Positions 6,305-14,204 of a DNA stretch of 14,204 nt are shown here, piece after piece. Source of the DNA: Deltaproteobacteria bacterium (GTDB lineage Bacteria > Desulfobacterota > GWC2-55-46 > S146-73); assembly GCA_015492355.1 (NCBI GenBank), contig WGFF01000041.1, positions 1 through 14,204 of the forward strand, written 5' to 3'. The first letter of the stretch is position 1; each line of letters starts with the position of its first letter. Made by a program: the position numbers and the translations under genes. The notes beneath the pieces were generated by a model, which searched no databases, was not told where the DNA came from, and saw only the letters and a list, made by a program, of their open reading frames with translations.

Positions 6305-6672
6305 TGGACGAGTATATATATCAACTCATAAGAGCCATTGTGATGCTCGGTGCAGTGATAGTGGTGATGGTACTCATACTCTATGGTATGAGATTCCTTA
6401 TGTGGCGGAGTGGAGGAAGAAAGGACAGTGTTCTCCCTGTAAAGGTCATAACCACCGCCTTTCTGGGACAGAAGAAAAACATAGCGGTTGTAGATGTTGC
6501 TGGAGAGGTACTGATCCTCGGTATTACACCCACGACCATAACACGTCTCGGAAGGATAGAGAATAAAGAGGTGCTCGAAAGGATAAAAGAGATGCACAGA
6601 CACAGGGTAAAGACTTTCTCGGAACTGCTCGGAGAAGGACTACGGGGTATGGGCTTTCTGCAGTCAAGATAG
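6301..6672 (+). CDS. fliO: Flagellar biosynthetic protein FliO
   Basis: FliO is a small membrane protein that helps assemble the FliP pore ring of the flagellar type III export gate. The 123-residue protein has one membrane helix (about 8-33) and a short basic patch (RSGGRKD). A small cytoplasmic domain follows with the family pattern LPVKVITTAFLGQKKNIAVVDVAGEVL and later ILGITPTTITRLG. Sequence conservation in FliO is low, so the call rests on this pattern plus its place between fliN and fliP. The start is ATGATGG overlapping the fliN stop; the ATG at 6301 or the next at 6304 could be used, and neither has a strong Shine-Dalgarno, as expected for coupled translation. Confidence 0.92.
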   Translation: MMDEYIYQLIRAIVMLGAVIVVMVLILYGMRFLMWRSGGRKDSVLPVKVITTAFLGQKKNIAVVDVAGEVLILGITPTTITRLGRIENKEVLERIKEMHRHRVKTFSELLGEGLRGMGFLQSR

Positions 6673-6708
6673 GGATGCTCTCCCTCCCTGTAAAGGAAGG
6701 TTATCTTT

Positions 6709-7458
6709 ATGCGTACCGTGCTGTACATAGTATTGTTAATATCCGTATTTTATGTACCTGCTGTATACGCACAGGACTCTCTCGCACTACCGCAGATAAA
6801 TCTAACCATAGGTGGACAGGAAGAGTCAGAAGGACTTGTAACAACCATACAGATAATCATCCTCCTTACGATACTCACGCTTGCACCTGCCATCCTCATA
6901 ATGATGACCTCCTTTACAAGGCTTGTAATAGTATTCTCCCTTCTGAGACATGCCCTGGGTATACAGCAATCCCCACCCAATCAGGTAATCATAGGGCTAT
7001 CCCTTTTTCTTACATTCTTTATCATGTCACCTGTCTTCATGAGGATAAACCAGACAGCCCTTGAACCGTACATGCAGGGAGAACTGACCCAGGAGACCGC
7101 ACTCAAAGAGGCTATCGTCCCGCTCAGGGATTTTATGCTCAAAAACGTAAGGGAGAAAGACCTTGAACTCTTCATAAGACTTTCAAAGATAGAAAAACCT
7201 GAGAGCAAGGACGACATACCTACCTACACGGTAATACCTGCCTTCGTAACGAGTGAGCTCAAGACAGCCTTTCAGATAGGCTTTCTTATATATCTACCTT
7301 TTCTTGTTATAGATGTGGTGGTTGCAAGTGTGCTCATGAGTATGGGGATGATGATGCTTCCACCGATAATGATATCCATGCCGTTCAAGCTCATTCTCTT
7401 TGTACTCGTTGATGGATGGTATCTGCTTGTAGGGTCTCTTGTACAGAGTTTTTACTAA
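6709..7458 (+). CDS. fliP: Flagellar export gate protein FliP
   Basis: FliP forms the pentameric core of the export channel with FliQ and FliR. The 249-residue protein has a cleavable signal peptide typical of FliP (1-21, ending VYA before QDS). The conserved block ILTLAPAILIMMTSFTRLVIV follows, with LLRHALGIQQSPPNQVIIGL. A hydrophilic loop comes next, then FVTSELKTAFQIGFLIYLPF and VLMSMGMMMLPP near the C-terminus, and the VDGWYLLVGSLVQSF end. All of these are FliP hallmarks. AAAGGAAGG at 6693-6700 precedes the ATG by eight bases. It is separated from fliO by 36 bases and followed 14 bases later by fliQ. Function is certain by family; nothing unusual seen. Confidence 0.99.
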   Translation: MRTVLYIVLLISVFYVPAVYAQDSLALPQINLTIGGQEESEGLVTTIQIIILLTILTLAPAILIMMTSFTRLVIVFSLLRHALGIQQSPPNQVIIGLSLFLTFFIMSPVFMRINQTALEPYMQGELTQETALKEAIVPLRDFMLKNVREKDLELFIRLSKIEKPESKDDIPTYTVIPAFVTSELKTAFQIGFLIYLPFLVIDVVVASVLMSMGMMMLPPIMISMPFKLILFVLVDGWYLLVGSLVQSFY

Positions 7459-7472
7459 GTGAGGTGGAATAG

Positions 7473-7742
7473 ATGACACCAGAATTTGCAGCAACAATAG
7501 GCACAGAGACGATAAAGGTGGTGCTGATGGTATCGGTACCTATACTTCTGTGCGGGATGGCTGTGGGATTGATAGTGAGTGTCCTGCAAGCTGTAACCCA
7601 GATACAGGAGATGACACTTACCTTTGTACCAAAGATAATTGCTGTATTTACAGCCATACTCTTCCTTCTGCCGTGGATGATGGAATGGATGATGAGGTTT
7701 ACAAGCCAGATATTCATGAATATACCTGAATACATAAAGTAG
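7473..7742 (+). CDS. fliQ: Flagellar export gate protein FliQ
   Basis: FliQ is a small subunit that wraps around the FliP/FliR core of the export gate. The 89-residue length is exactly typical. Two hydrophobic hairpin helices are visible (about 14-38 and 51-72), joined by the conserved SVLQAVTQIQEMTLTFVPKI segment, which is the strongest FliQ signature. GAGGTGG precedes the ATG. It lies between fliP and fliR with only short gaps, as in most flagellar clusters. Confidence 0.98.
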   Translation: MTPEFAATIGTETIKVVLMVSVPILLCGMAVGLIVSVLQAVTQIQEMTLTFVPKIIAVFTAILFLLPWMMEWMMRFTSQIFMNIPEYIK

Positions 7743-7748
7743 AGGGAT

Positions 7749-8519
7749 ATGGATTTTATTCAGTACATACTTTCGCATACATCGACCTTTCTCTTTGTCT
7801 TTATAAGAACCGGAGCCATACTCATGCTGGTTCCTGTATTCAGTGCCATGTATGTACCTATGAAGGTGAAGATAGGACTTTCGCTTATCATATCCATGAT
7901 ACTTGTACCTGTCATCGGATATGTGCCGATGCCCCAGACAATGTTTGAACTCATCTTGAGCATAATGCGTGAATGCCTCATAGGATTCATCATAGGACTT
8001 GCTGTGAGATTCATATTCACCGGTGCAGAACTTGCGGGACAGATAATCGGTTTTCAGATGGGACTCGGTATGGCAAATGTGGTGGACCCCATAAACTCGG
8101 TACAGATAACGGTTCTTGGGAAATTGATGAGCATTATGACAATGCTCGTCTTCTTGAGTATAAACGGTCATCTCATGGTGATAATGGCGCTTGACAGGAG
8201 TTTCGAACTACTCCCCCCCTATGGTCTGAGAATGAGCGGTACCCTTACTGAGGGTGTCATAAGTCTCTCACGGGATATCTTTATCCTGGGTGTTAAACTC
8301 GCAGCCCCTGTTATCGCAACCCTCATCTTTGCAAATCTCACAATAGGCATACTGGCAAGGATAGTGCCTCAACTCAACATGTTCGTTATAGGTTTTGCAG
8401 TGACAATCATCGCTGGTCTTGTAACCATCGCATTTTCCATGCCCTTCTTCGAGGCAAAGATGAGGGTAGTGATAGAGGATACGTGGTTTAAGATATTTGA
8501 CCTCATGAGGGTGATGTAA
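7749..8519 (+). CDS. fliR: Flagellar export gate protein FliR
   Basis: FliR is the single-copy subunit that closes the FliP5-FliQ4-FliR1 export channel. The 256-residue protein is almost entirely hydrophobic with about six membrane segments. Family motifs include an early FVFIRTGAILMLVPVFS, the VPMKVKIGLSLIIS segment, GLAVRFIFTGAELAGQIIGFQMGLG in the middle, and PQLNMFVIGFAVTIIAGL near the C-terminus. AGGGAT lies just before the ATG, only six bases after the fliQ stop. flhB starts one base after its stop, so the two are probably coupled in translation. Confidence 0.98.
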   Translation: MDFIQYILSHTSTFLFVFIRTGAILMLVPVFSAMYVPMKVKIGLSLIISMILVPVIGYVPMPQTMFELILSIMRECLIGFIIGLAVRFIFTGAELAGQIIGFQMGLGMANVVDPINSVQITVLGKLMSIMTMLVFLSINGHLMVIMALDRSFELLPPYGLRMSGTLTEGVISLSRDIFILGVKLAAPVIATLIFANLTIGILARIVPQLNMFVIGFAVTIIAGLVTIAFSMPFFEAKMRVVIEDTWFKIFDLMRVM

Positions 8520-8520
8520 G

Positions 8521-9597
8521 ATGGCTGAGGACGAGAGAGAACGAACGGAACAACCAACGTCGCGAAGACGTGAAGAGGCGAGAAAAGAGGGTAATGTCGC
8601 TGTAAGTAAGGAGGTCGCTACCTTCTTTGTGGTCCTTGGTGGGCTTTTCGTACTTTCTTTCTTCGGTGTATGGATGGCACAGAACCTTATGGAATTCATG
8701 AAGATATCATTCCAGAACTACCATGCCTTCAGGCTGAACATAGATATGGACACCATCGGTATACTTACCAGGGATACCATATTCAAGATATTCACTATAC
8801 TCCTTCCGGTCATGTTTGTGCCCCTTTTTGGTGTCCTGGCATTTTTGATACAGAATGGTTTTATCCTCACCGGTAAGCCCATCACACCCGATCTGTCAAA
8901 GATAGACCCTGTATCAGGATTGAAAAAGATATTCTCTGTGGAAGCCCTTGCAGAGCTCCTTAAGTCCATACTCAAGGTATCCATTCTGAGCTACGTGGTC
9001 GTCAGTGCAGTGGTTAAGGAATGGAATAGCCTACCTCTTCTTATAGATATGGATGTTATATCATTCTGTGCCTACACAGGCAGTATGGCACTGAGGATTA
9101 TGACAAGGACTGTATGGGTGCTGGCTGTTATTGCGCTCCTGGATTATCTCTTCCAGAAGTGGTCCCATGAAAGAAGCCTGAGGATGACCAGAGAGGAGAT
9201 AAAAGAAGAGATGAAGGAGACTGAAGGTGATCCACTGGTGAAGACAAGGATAAAGAGCATACAGAGAGACCTGGCAAGAAAGAGGATGATGCAGGAAGTA
9301 CCAAATGCGGATGTGGTAGTGACAAACCCTGTCCACATAGCGGTGGCACTCAAGTATGACAGGAAGAAGGCAGGCGCACCTTTTGTTGTGGCAAAGGGAG
9401 CAGGACTCATCGCGGAGAAGATAAAGGAAATAGCGAAGAGGCATGGTGTGCCTGTGGTGGAGAACAAGCCACTCGCACAGAGTCTGTACAGGCTTGTGGA
9501 TATAGGTAAGGAAATACCTGTAAGCCTCTACAAGGCAGTGGCAGAACTGCTTGCCTATGTGTACAGGCTCAGGTCGCGTGTCAGTGAACTGGTATAA
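8521..9597 (+). CDS. flhB: Flagellar export switch protein FlhB
   Basis: FlhB controls substrate switching in the flagellar type III exporter: its cytoplasmic domain self-cleaves and, with FliK, changes export from hook to filament proteins. The 358-residue protein begins with the typical RTEQPTSRRREEARKEGNV segment, has four membrane helices (about 33-210), then a basic linker and the cytoplasmic domain. The self-cleavage site is NPVH at residues 269-272, not the canonical NPTH; Asn269, Pro270 and His272 are kept. The flanking VVVTN and IAVALKYD are normal, as are the following KGAGLIAEKIKEIAKRHGVPVVENKPLAQSLY features. It starts one base after fliR and is followed by flhA after 16 bases. 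FliK, its partner, is the first gene in the window. Confidence 0.98.
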   Translation: MAEDERERTEQPTSRRREEARKEGNVAVSKEVATFFVVLGGLFVLSFFGVWMAQNLMEFMKISFQNYHAFRLNIDMDTIGILTRDTIFKIFTILLPVMFVPLFGVLAFLIQNGFILTGKPITPDLSKIDPVSGLKKIFSVEALAELLKSILKVSILSYVVVSAVVKEWNSLPLLIDMDVISFCAYTGSMALRIMTRTVWVLAVIALLDYLFQKWSHERSLRMTREEIKEEMKETEGDPLVKTRIKSIQRDLARKRMMQEVPNADVVVTNPVHIAVALKYDRKKAGAPFVVAKGAGLIAEKIKEIAKRHGVPVVENKPLAQSLYRLVDIGKEIPVSLYKAVAELLAYVYRLRSRVSELV

Positions 9598-9613
9598 GAG
9601 GTAAGGATTCTCT

Positions 9614-11686
9614 ATGGCTACTTTTGAGGGCATAAGAAGGTTAAGATACGGCACAGAGTATCTCCTGCCCGTTGGTGTGGTTGGTATACTTGCAGTGATG
9701 ATACTTCCCATGCCACCCATACTGCTCGATCTTCTTCTTACATTCAATATAACCCTTGCCATAATCATACTCCTTGTAAGCATATATATACCGAAGCCAC
9801 TCGAATTCTCCACCTTCCCCACCATACTGCTTGTGGCCACCCTCTTCAGGCTCTCTCTTAACATAGCCTCGACAAGGTTGATCCTTCTCCATGGCAACGA
9901 AGGACCACAGGCAGCTGGACAGGTGATAAAATCCTTCGGTCAGTTTGTTGTGGGTGGAAACTACACGGTAGGCTTCATCATCTTTGCCATACTCGTGATT
10001 ATAAACTTTGTCGTCATCACCAAGGGTGCAGGACGTATCGCAGAGGTTGCAGCACGGTTCACACTCGATGCGATGCCAGGAAAGCAGATGAGCATAGATG
10101 CTGACCTCAATGCCGGACTTATAGGAGAGGATGAGGCAAGGAAGAGGAGGAGGGAGATAGCACTGGAGGCGGACTTCTACGGGGCAATGGATGGTGCGAG
10201 CAAATTCGTAAGGGGTGATGCTGTAGCAGGTATACTCATAACCCTTATCAACATAATAGGCGGACTCATAATAGGTGTGCTTCAACAGGGCATGCCCATT
10301 GGTGAGGCTGCAAAGACCTACACCATCCTTACAGTGGGTGATGGTCTCGTAGCACAGGTACCCGCCCTTATAATATCCACTGCAGCAGGTGTCATAGTAT
10401 CCCATGTTTCATCCGATACAGGGCTCAGTACAGACATTGGAAGACAGTTTACAGCCAATTACAAGCCCATGATGATAGCCTCCGCGATACTGTTCTTCTT
10501 CGGCATCATCCCAGGACTTCCAACCATTGCCTTCTTTACACTATCAGCCCTTACAGGGGGCGTTGCCTATCTTGTCTTTAATATGTCAAAGGCAGAGGAG
10601 GCAATGGTGGAGGAAAAGAAGGATGAAGAGGAGGTTAAGCCCAGGGCAGAGGTCGTGGAGGATATACCTCTACTTGATACCCTCGGGCTTGAGGTTGGAT
10701 ACAGACTTATACCGCTTGTGGATGCCTCTGAAGGTGGTGAACTACTCGAAAGGATAAGGGGTATCAGGAGACAGCTGGCAGAGGACATGGGTTTTATCGT
10801 TCCAACTATACACATAAAGGATAACCTTCAGCTCAAGCCATCCGAGTATGTATTCCTTGTAAAGGGTATCGAGGTGGCAAGGGCTGAGCTTGTGCCTACA
10901 CATTCGCTTGCGATTGACCCAGGGAATGCACAACCAGGGCTTGAGGGTATACAGACAAAGGATCCTGTCTTTGGCTTGCCAGCCATGTGGATACCTGATG
11001 AGCAGGTAGAAAAGGCACAGATGATGGGCTATACAGTGGCAGGACATGCAGCCATTATGGCAACCCATATAACAGAGATTATAAGGTCCCATAGCCATGA
11101 ACTCCTCGGACGCCAGGATGTACAAAAACTCCTCGACAGACTCTCAAAGAACCATCCAAAGGTTGTGGAAGAACTCGTTCCCAACCTCCTGTCCTTGGGT
11201 GGGGTGCAGAAGGTGCTTCAGAATCTCTTAAAAGAGAGGATATCCATAAGAGACCTTCAGACCATACTTGAAACCCTTGCCGATTATGCGGGTGTCACCA
11301 AGGATACCGAACTCCTTACCGAGTATGTGAGAATGGGGCTTGCAAGACAGATTACAAAGGCGCTACAGGCACCTGATGGTTCTATCCACGCCATTGCAAT
11401 AGGTCATGACATAGAGGATGTGATAATTAAGTCCATAAAAGAGACACCCCACGGGACATATATGAGCATAGAGCCAGGTGTTGCAAGAGGCATACTCGAA
11501 AGGATAGGTGAGGCTGTTGAGGACGCACTGTCAAAGGGATACAACCCGGTTATCCTCACCTCTCAGGAAGTAAGGAGATTTTTAAGAAGGCTTACAGAAA
11601 GGCAGTTGTCCTCCATACCTGTGGTGTCACACAACGAGATTGTAGCAGGTGCAAGATTACAGACACTTAAGGTGGTGAGATTATAA
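9614..11686 (+). CDS. flhA: Flagellar export gate protein FlhA
   Basis: FlhA forms the nonameric ring of the export gate; it binds chaperone-substrate complexes and couples proton flow to export. The 690-residue length is standard. The N-terminal half is membrane-embedded, with about eight helices in residues 20-325. Between them is the FHIPEP-family loop (about 135-200), including RIAEVAARFTLDAMPGKQM and SIDADLNAGLI and the charged EARKRRREIALEADFYGAMDGA. A Glu/Lys-rich linker (about 330-350) joins the cytoplasmic domain (about 355-690), which contains the conserved EVGYRLIPLVD and the IREIIRSH-like helix (TEIIRSHSHELLGRQDV). No odd residues were noticed. It is preceded by flhB and followed one base after its stop by flhF. 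Confidence 0.99.
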   Translation: MATFEGIRRLRYGTEYLLPVGVVGILAVMILPMPPILLDLLLTFNITLAIIILLVSIYIPKPLEFSTFPTILLVATLFRLSLNIASTRLILLHGNEGPQAAGQVIKSFGQFVVGGNYTVGFIIFAILVIINFVVITKGAGRIAEVAARFTLDAMPGKQMSIDADLNAGLIGEDEARKRRREIALEADFYGAMDGASKFVRGDAVAGILITLINIIGGLIIGVLQQGMPIGEAAKTYTILTVGDGLVAQVPALIISTAAGVIVSHVSSDTGLSTDIGRQFTANYKPMMIASAILFFFGIIPGLPTIAFFTLSALTGGVAYLVFNMSKAEEAMVEEKKDEEEVKPRAEVVEDIPLLDTLGLEVGYRLIPLVDASEGGELLERIRGIRRQLAEDMGFIVPTIHIKDNLQLKPSEYVFLVKGIEVARAELVPTHSLAIDPGNAQPGLEGIQTKDPVFGLPAMWIPDEQVEKAQMMGYTVAGHAAIMATHITEIIRSHSHELLGRQDVQKLLDRLSKNHPKVVEELVPNLLSLGGVQKVLQNLLKERISIRDLQTILETLADYAGVTKDTELLTEYVRMGLARQITKALQAPDGSIHAIAIGHDIEDVIIKSIKETPHGTYMSIEPGVARGILERIGEAVEDALSKGYNPVILTSQEVRRFLRRLTERQLSSIPVVSHNEIVAGARLQTLKVVRL

Positions 11687-11687
11687 A

Positions 11688-12740
11688 ATGCATATCAAGA
11701 GGTTTAAAGGCTCTGATGTAAAAGAGACCATGGGCATGGTTAAAAATGAGTTCGGTGACGATGCCCTCATACTCAGTACAAGGAAGATAAGAGGGGGGGT
11801 TGTGGAGATAGTTGCTGCGGTGGACTACGATCTCGAAGGAACGGCAAAGGTAGATATAAAGGGCAGGTCAGATGAAGCTGTCCTGGAGGAAGGGGCTTCC
11901 CTGGAGAGAGAACTTGCAGAGCTGCGTGAGTTTCTGTGGATGGTATTGGCACAGGGAATGGGGGCTTTTGGTGAGGTATTTTTGAAGCTCGAACAGGAGA
12001 TGATCAAAAACGGTATAGATAAGAGGCTTGCAAAGAAGATACTCATACATACATTCAGGACCATCTCAAAGGACAAAGCCATGGATATGGCATATCTAAA
12101 ATCTTTTGTAAAGAAAAGGTTGATTTCGAATATCGAGGTAAAGGACCCTCTCAAGGACAGGGCTGTGATAAGTTTTGTTGGACCTGTGGGTTCGGGCAAG
12201 ACAACCACCATAGCAAAGCTTGCCGCACTCCATGCAATAAGGGGAAAAAGACGCATTGCCCTTATCACTATGGATACATACAGGATAGGGGCTCCAGAGC
12301 AACTCAGGATATACGGAAGGATTATGGGTGTACCTGTGGAGGTGGCTTCGACCCCACGTGATGTATCAAGGGTTATAGATAGGCACAGGGATAAGGAACT
12401 CATCCTTATAGATACACCTGGATGGAGTAGACAGAATACATCCTACATGAAGGAACTCAAAAACCTTGCCATGATGAACGATGCCATCAGGTTCAATCTT
12501 GTTCTCGGCTCTGATACCAAGGACGAGGCTCTATACGAGTGTGTGAGGGGTTTTAAGGGCTTGCCAGTGGATTCACTTACCTTTACTAAACTCGATGAGA
12601 GTAAGGTCTACGGTTCCATAGTTAATGTAACACTTATAGCACGTAAGCCCATAGCATATTTTACCGATGGTCAGCGTGTTCCAGAGGATATCGAATGCGC
12701 ATCAAAGGAGAAACTATCGGTTATATTCATGCCATCTTAG
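11688..12740 (+). CDS. flhF: Flagellar placement GTPase FlhF
   Basis: FlhF is an SRP-family GTPase that marks where, often at which pole, the flagellum is built. The 350-residue protein starts with the typical B-domain beginning MHIKRFKGSDVKETM and the ILSTRKI segment. A helical N domain follows, then the G domain: P-loop GPVGSGKTTT (165-174), DTYRIGAPEQL (196-206), and TKLDES (300-305). The G3 motif reads DTPGW (242-246) instead of the DTAGR usual in SRP-type GTPases, so the closing Arg is Trp. The rest of the domain looks intact, with the final GQRVPEDIE segment. It starts one base after flhA, using a weak GGTGGTGAG. A gap of 99 bases separates it from flhG, its regulator. Confidence 0.97.
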   Translation: MHIKRFKGSDVKETMGMVKNEFGDDALILSTRKIRGGVVEIVAAVDYDLEGTAKVDIKGRSDEAVLEEGASLERELAELREFLWMVLAQGMGAFGEVFLKLEQEMIKNGIDKRLAKKILIHTFRTISKDKAMDMAYLKSFVKKRLISNIEVKDPLKDRAVISFVGPVGSGKTTTIAKLAALHAIRGKRRIALITMDTYRIGAPEQLRIYGRIMGVPVEVASTPRDVSRVIDRHRDKELILIDTPGWSRQNTSYMKELKNLAMMNDAIRFNLVLGSDTKDEALYECVRGFKGLPVDSLTFTKLDESKVYGSIVNVTLIARKPIAYFTDGQRVPEDIECASKEKLSVIFMPS

Positions 12741-12839
12741 AGGCAGAGGATATGGATGGGAAGTCCTTAGGGATGGTTTTTCATGTTCTTCAAACTTGGA
12801 GATAGACAGTAATCATCAAAATAAAACTACGGGGGAAAG

Positions 12840-13721
12840 ATGATGGATCAGGCTTTTACCTTGAGGAGTATGGCAGATATGACAGAAGGTGCGCGCATGG
12901 ATAGAAGGGATTCCATTGTAAGGGTAATAGCCGTAACCAGCGGAAAGGGAGGTGTGGGTAAGACAAACTCCGTTGCCAACCTTGCTGTTGCACTTTCAAG
13001 GATGGGTAAAAAGGTGATGCTCCTCGATGCGGACCTCGGTCTGGGGAATCTGGATGTACTCCTTGGACTAACACCCAAGTACAACATAGGTCATATCCTG
13101 AGGGGTGAGAAGACCCTCGAAGAAGTAATCATAAAGGGACCTGCGGATATAATGATACTTCCCGCCACATCGGGTATCCAGGAATTTACCGACCTGAGTC
13201 CAGAGGAAAGGCTTACCATCACCTCCCATCTGGAAGGACTGGAAAAGGATATAGACATACTGATAATAGATACCGGGGCTGGTATATCAAACAATGTTCT
13301 CTTCTTCAACATGGCAGCCCACGAGATTATAGTTGTCGTATCACCTGAGCCCACCTCCCTTACAGATGCCTATGCCCTTATGAAGGTACTCCTGAGGAAG
13401 TACGGTGAGAGGTCTTTTAAACTCCTTGTCAACACTGTGAAGACCAGGAAAGAGGGGCTTGAGGTATACAGGAAGATAAGCCTTGCCTGCGAGAGGTTTC
13501 TCAACATATCAGTGGATTATCTGGGATCAATACTTTATGACGAGAAGGTCCCCAGAGCAGTTATAAATCAGAGGGCGGTGGTGGAGATGTTCCCCAACAC
13601 CCAGGCAAGCCGTTGCTACCAGGAGATAGCAAAGGAACTCTGCCAGTGCCCTCCATCTACAAGTATTAAGGGAGGTCTCCAGCTCTTCTGGAGGCGCATT
13701 CTAAACACCAGTCTCAAATAG
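12840..13721 (+). CDS. flhG: Flagellar number regulator FlhG (FleN, MinD-like ATPase)
   Basis: FlhG is a MinD/ParA-type ATPase that limits flagellar number by stimulating FlhF GTPase; in some bacteria it also restrains the FleQ-type activator. The 293-residue protein begins with the FlhG-specific DQAFTLR helix (residues 3-9, the DQAxxLR motif that activates FlhF). It has the deviant Walker A SGKGGVGKT (34-42), LLDADLGLGN (61-70) and a Walker B strand ending IIDTGAG (142-148). The C-terminus (GGLQLFWRRILNTSLK) could be the amphipathic membrane-targeting helix. GGGGGAAAG lies directly before ATGATG, so the start may be 12840 or 12843. The 99 bases before it carry no promoter I recognise, so it probably reads through from flhF. 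fliA follows after 22 bases. Confidence 0.97.
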   Translation: MMDQAFTLRSMADMTEGARMDRRDSIVRVIAVTSGKGGVGKTNSVANLAVALSRMGKKVMLLDADLGLGNLDVLLGLTPKYNIGHILRGEKTLEEVIIKGPADIMILPATSGIQEFTDLSPEERLTITSHLEGLEKDIDILIIDTGAGISNNVLFFNMAAHEIIVVVSPEPTSLTDAYALMKVLLRKYGERSFKLLVNTVKTRKEGLEVYRKISLACERFLNISVDYLGSILYDEKVPRAVINQRAVVEMFPNTQASRCYQEIAKELCQCPPSTSIKGGLQLFWRRILNTSLK

Positions 13722-13743
13722 TTAAAAGAGAGGGAGTAAGCCT

Positions 13744-14204
13744 ATGCTGTCAACATCCGTAAAACAATACCAGACAAAGATAGACCGTGACAAACTGATA
13801 GAGGAGAATGCATACCTGGTAAAGGTTATTGCCTATCAGGTGGCTGTTCACCTCCCCCCAAGTATTGACATAAACGATCTTATAAGTGCTGGCACCATAG
13901 GTCTTCTTGAGGCGATAGACAGATTCGATGCATCAAAGGGGGTCCAGTTCAAGACCTATGCATCTATAAGGATACGCGGTGCCATAATGGATGAGCTGAG
14001 AAATATGGACTGGATGACACGTTCGATGAGGGAGAAATCCAACCAGCTCGAAAAGGCATATGCAGAGATTGAAAAGCGTAAGGGTAGACCAGCAGAGGAG
14101 GAAGAGGTGGCAGAGTTTTTGAATATTACTGTTGAGGAACTCCATAATCTGCTCGGACAGGTGAGTTCTTTGAGTGTATTCAATCTTGAGGATATGGGTA
14201 TGGA
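13744..14204 (+). CDS. fliA: Flagellar sigma factor FliA (sigma-28), 5' part
   Basis: FliA directs RNA polymerase to late flagellar promoters (flagellin, motor and chemotaxis genes) and is held back by the anti-sigma factor FlgM until the hook is complete. Only the first 153 codons are present; the frame is open to the right edge. Region 2 is clear: INDLISAGTIGLLEAIDRFD (2.1-2.2), then FKTYASIRIRGAIMDELRNM (2.3-2.4), followed by DWMTRSMREK and the KRKGRPAEEEEVAEFL stretch typical of region 3 in FliA. GAGGGAG precedes the ATG. It is the last visible gene in the presumed sigma-54 unit starting at fliL, so FliA production would depend on RpoN. Family call is firm despite truncation. Confidence 0.96.
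   Translation, partial: MLSTSVKQYQTKIDRDKLIEENAYLVKVIAYQVAVHLPPSIDINDLISAGTIGLLEAIDRFDASKGVQFKTYASIRIRGAIMDELRNMDWMTRSMREKSNQLEKAYAEIEKRKGRPAEEEEVAEFLNITVEELHNLLGQVSSLSVFNLEDMGM

Noticed and set aside
5917..6603. Long - strand frames opposite fliN/fliO and elsewhere (for example 7455-8171 and 9641-10405)
   Set aside because: They mirror well-recognised flagellar genes; their proteins are rich in His, Tyr and Cys from antisense codon bias and match no family I know.
8353..8368. Sigma-54-like TGGCAAG with GG-N10-GC inside fliR
   Set aside because: The -12 part is GTGCC, a weak match inside a conserved coding region.
10875..10891. Sigma-54-like TGGCAAG with GG-N10-GC inside flhA
   Set aside because: The -12 part reads GAGCT, not TTGCW, and it is in the middle of coding sequence; likely chance.
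11280..11287. GCCGATTA resembling a sigma-28 -10 element in flhA
   Set aside because: No TAAA-type -35 at the right distance; it is coding sequence.

Overview
The window is a block of flagellar genes, all on the + strand and in conserved order: fliK, flgD, flgE, then fliL, fliM, fliN, fliO, fliP, fliQ, fliR, flhB, flhA, flhF, flhG and the start of fliA, which runs off the right edge. All fourteen complete genes belong to recognised flagellar families. I see no mobile element, CRISPR array, tRNA or rRNA, and no unknown protein-coding system. The interest lies in the control regions and in a few residue-level oddities.

The organism is a motile, flagellated bacterium. FlhF and FlhG suggest controlled flagellar placement and number, often polar. 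Arginine is mostly AGG/AGA and isoleucine mostly ATA, and GC content looks moderate. Gene order and codon choice would fit a Nitrospirota or deltaproteobacteria-like lineage. That placement is a guess; only a phylogeny could settle it.

Layout. Bases 1-304 are non-coding: a GATAA pentanucleotide repeat at the left edge, a pyrimidine-rich tract, an imperfect hairpin, a U-tailed intrinsic terminator (161-187), an IHF-like site (217-229) and a good sigma-54 promoter (248-263). Unit 1 (305-3937) makes the hook: FliK (length ruler), FlgD (cap) and FlgE (subunit). A 330-base gap follows with a 14-bp hairpin just after flgE, a terminator-like hairpin reading on the - strand, a perfect 14-bp palindrome GTCATAATTATGAC resembling a FleQ/FlrA-type activator site, and a second sigma-54 promoter (4195-4210). 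Unit 2 (4268 to the right edge) encodes FliL, the switch/C-ring proteins FliM and FliN, the export gate FliO-P-Q-R-FlhB-FlhA, the placement GTPase/ATPase pair FlhF and FlhG, and the flagellar sigma factor FliA.

The two promoters share TGGCATG-N4-TTGCA. This implies that RpoN with an enhancer-binding activator drives both hook and export/switch genes, and that fliA, made at the end of unit 2, then switches on late genes. The promoters also correct two gene starts: the longest fliK and fliL reading frames begin upstream of or inside the promoter, so starts at 305 (fliK) and 4268 (fliL) are preferred. Unusual residues are NPVH instead of NPTH at the FlhB self-cleavage site and DTPGW instead of DTAGR in the FlhF GTPase.
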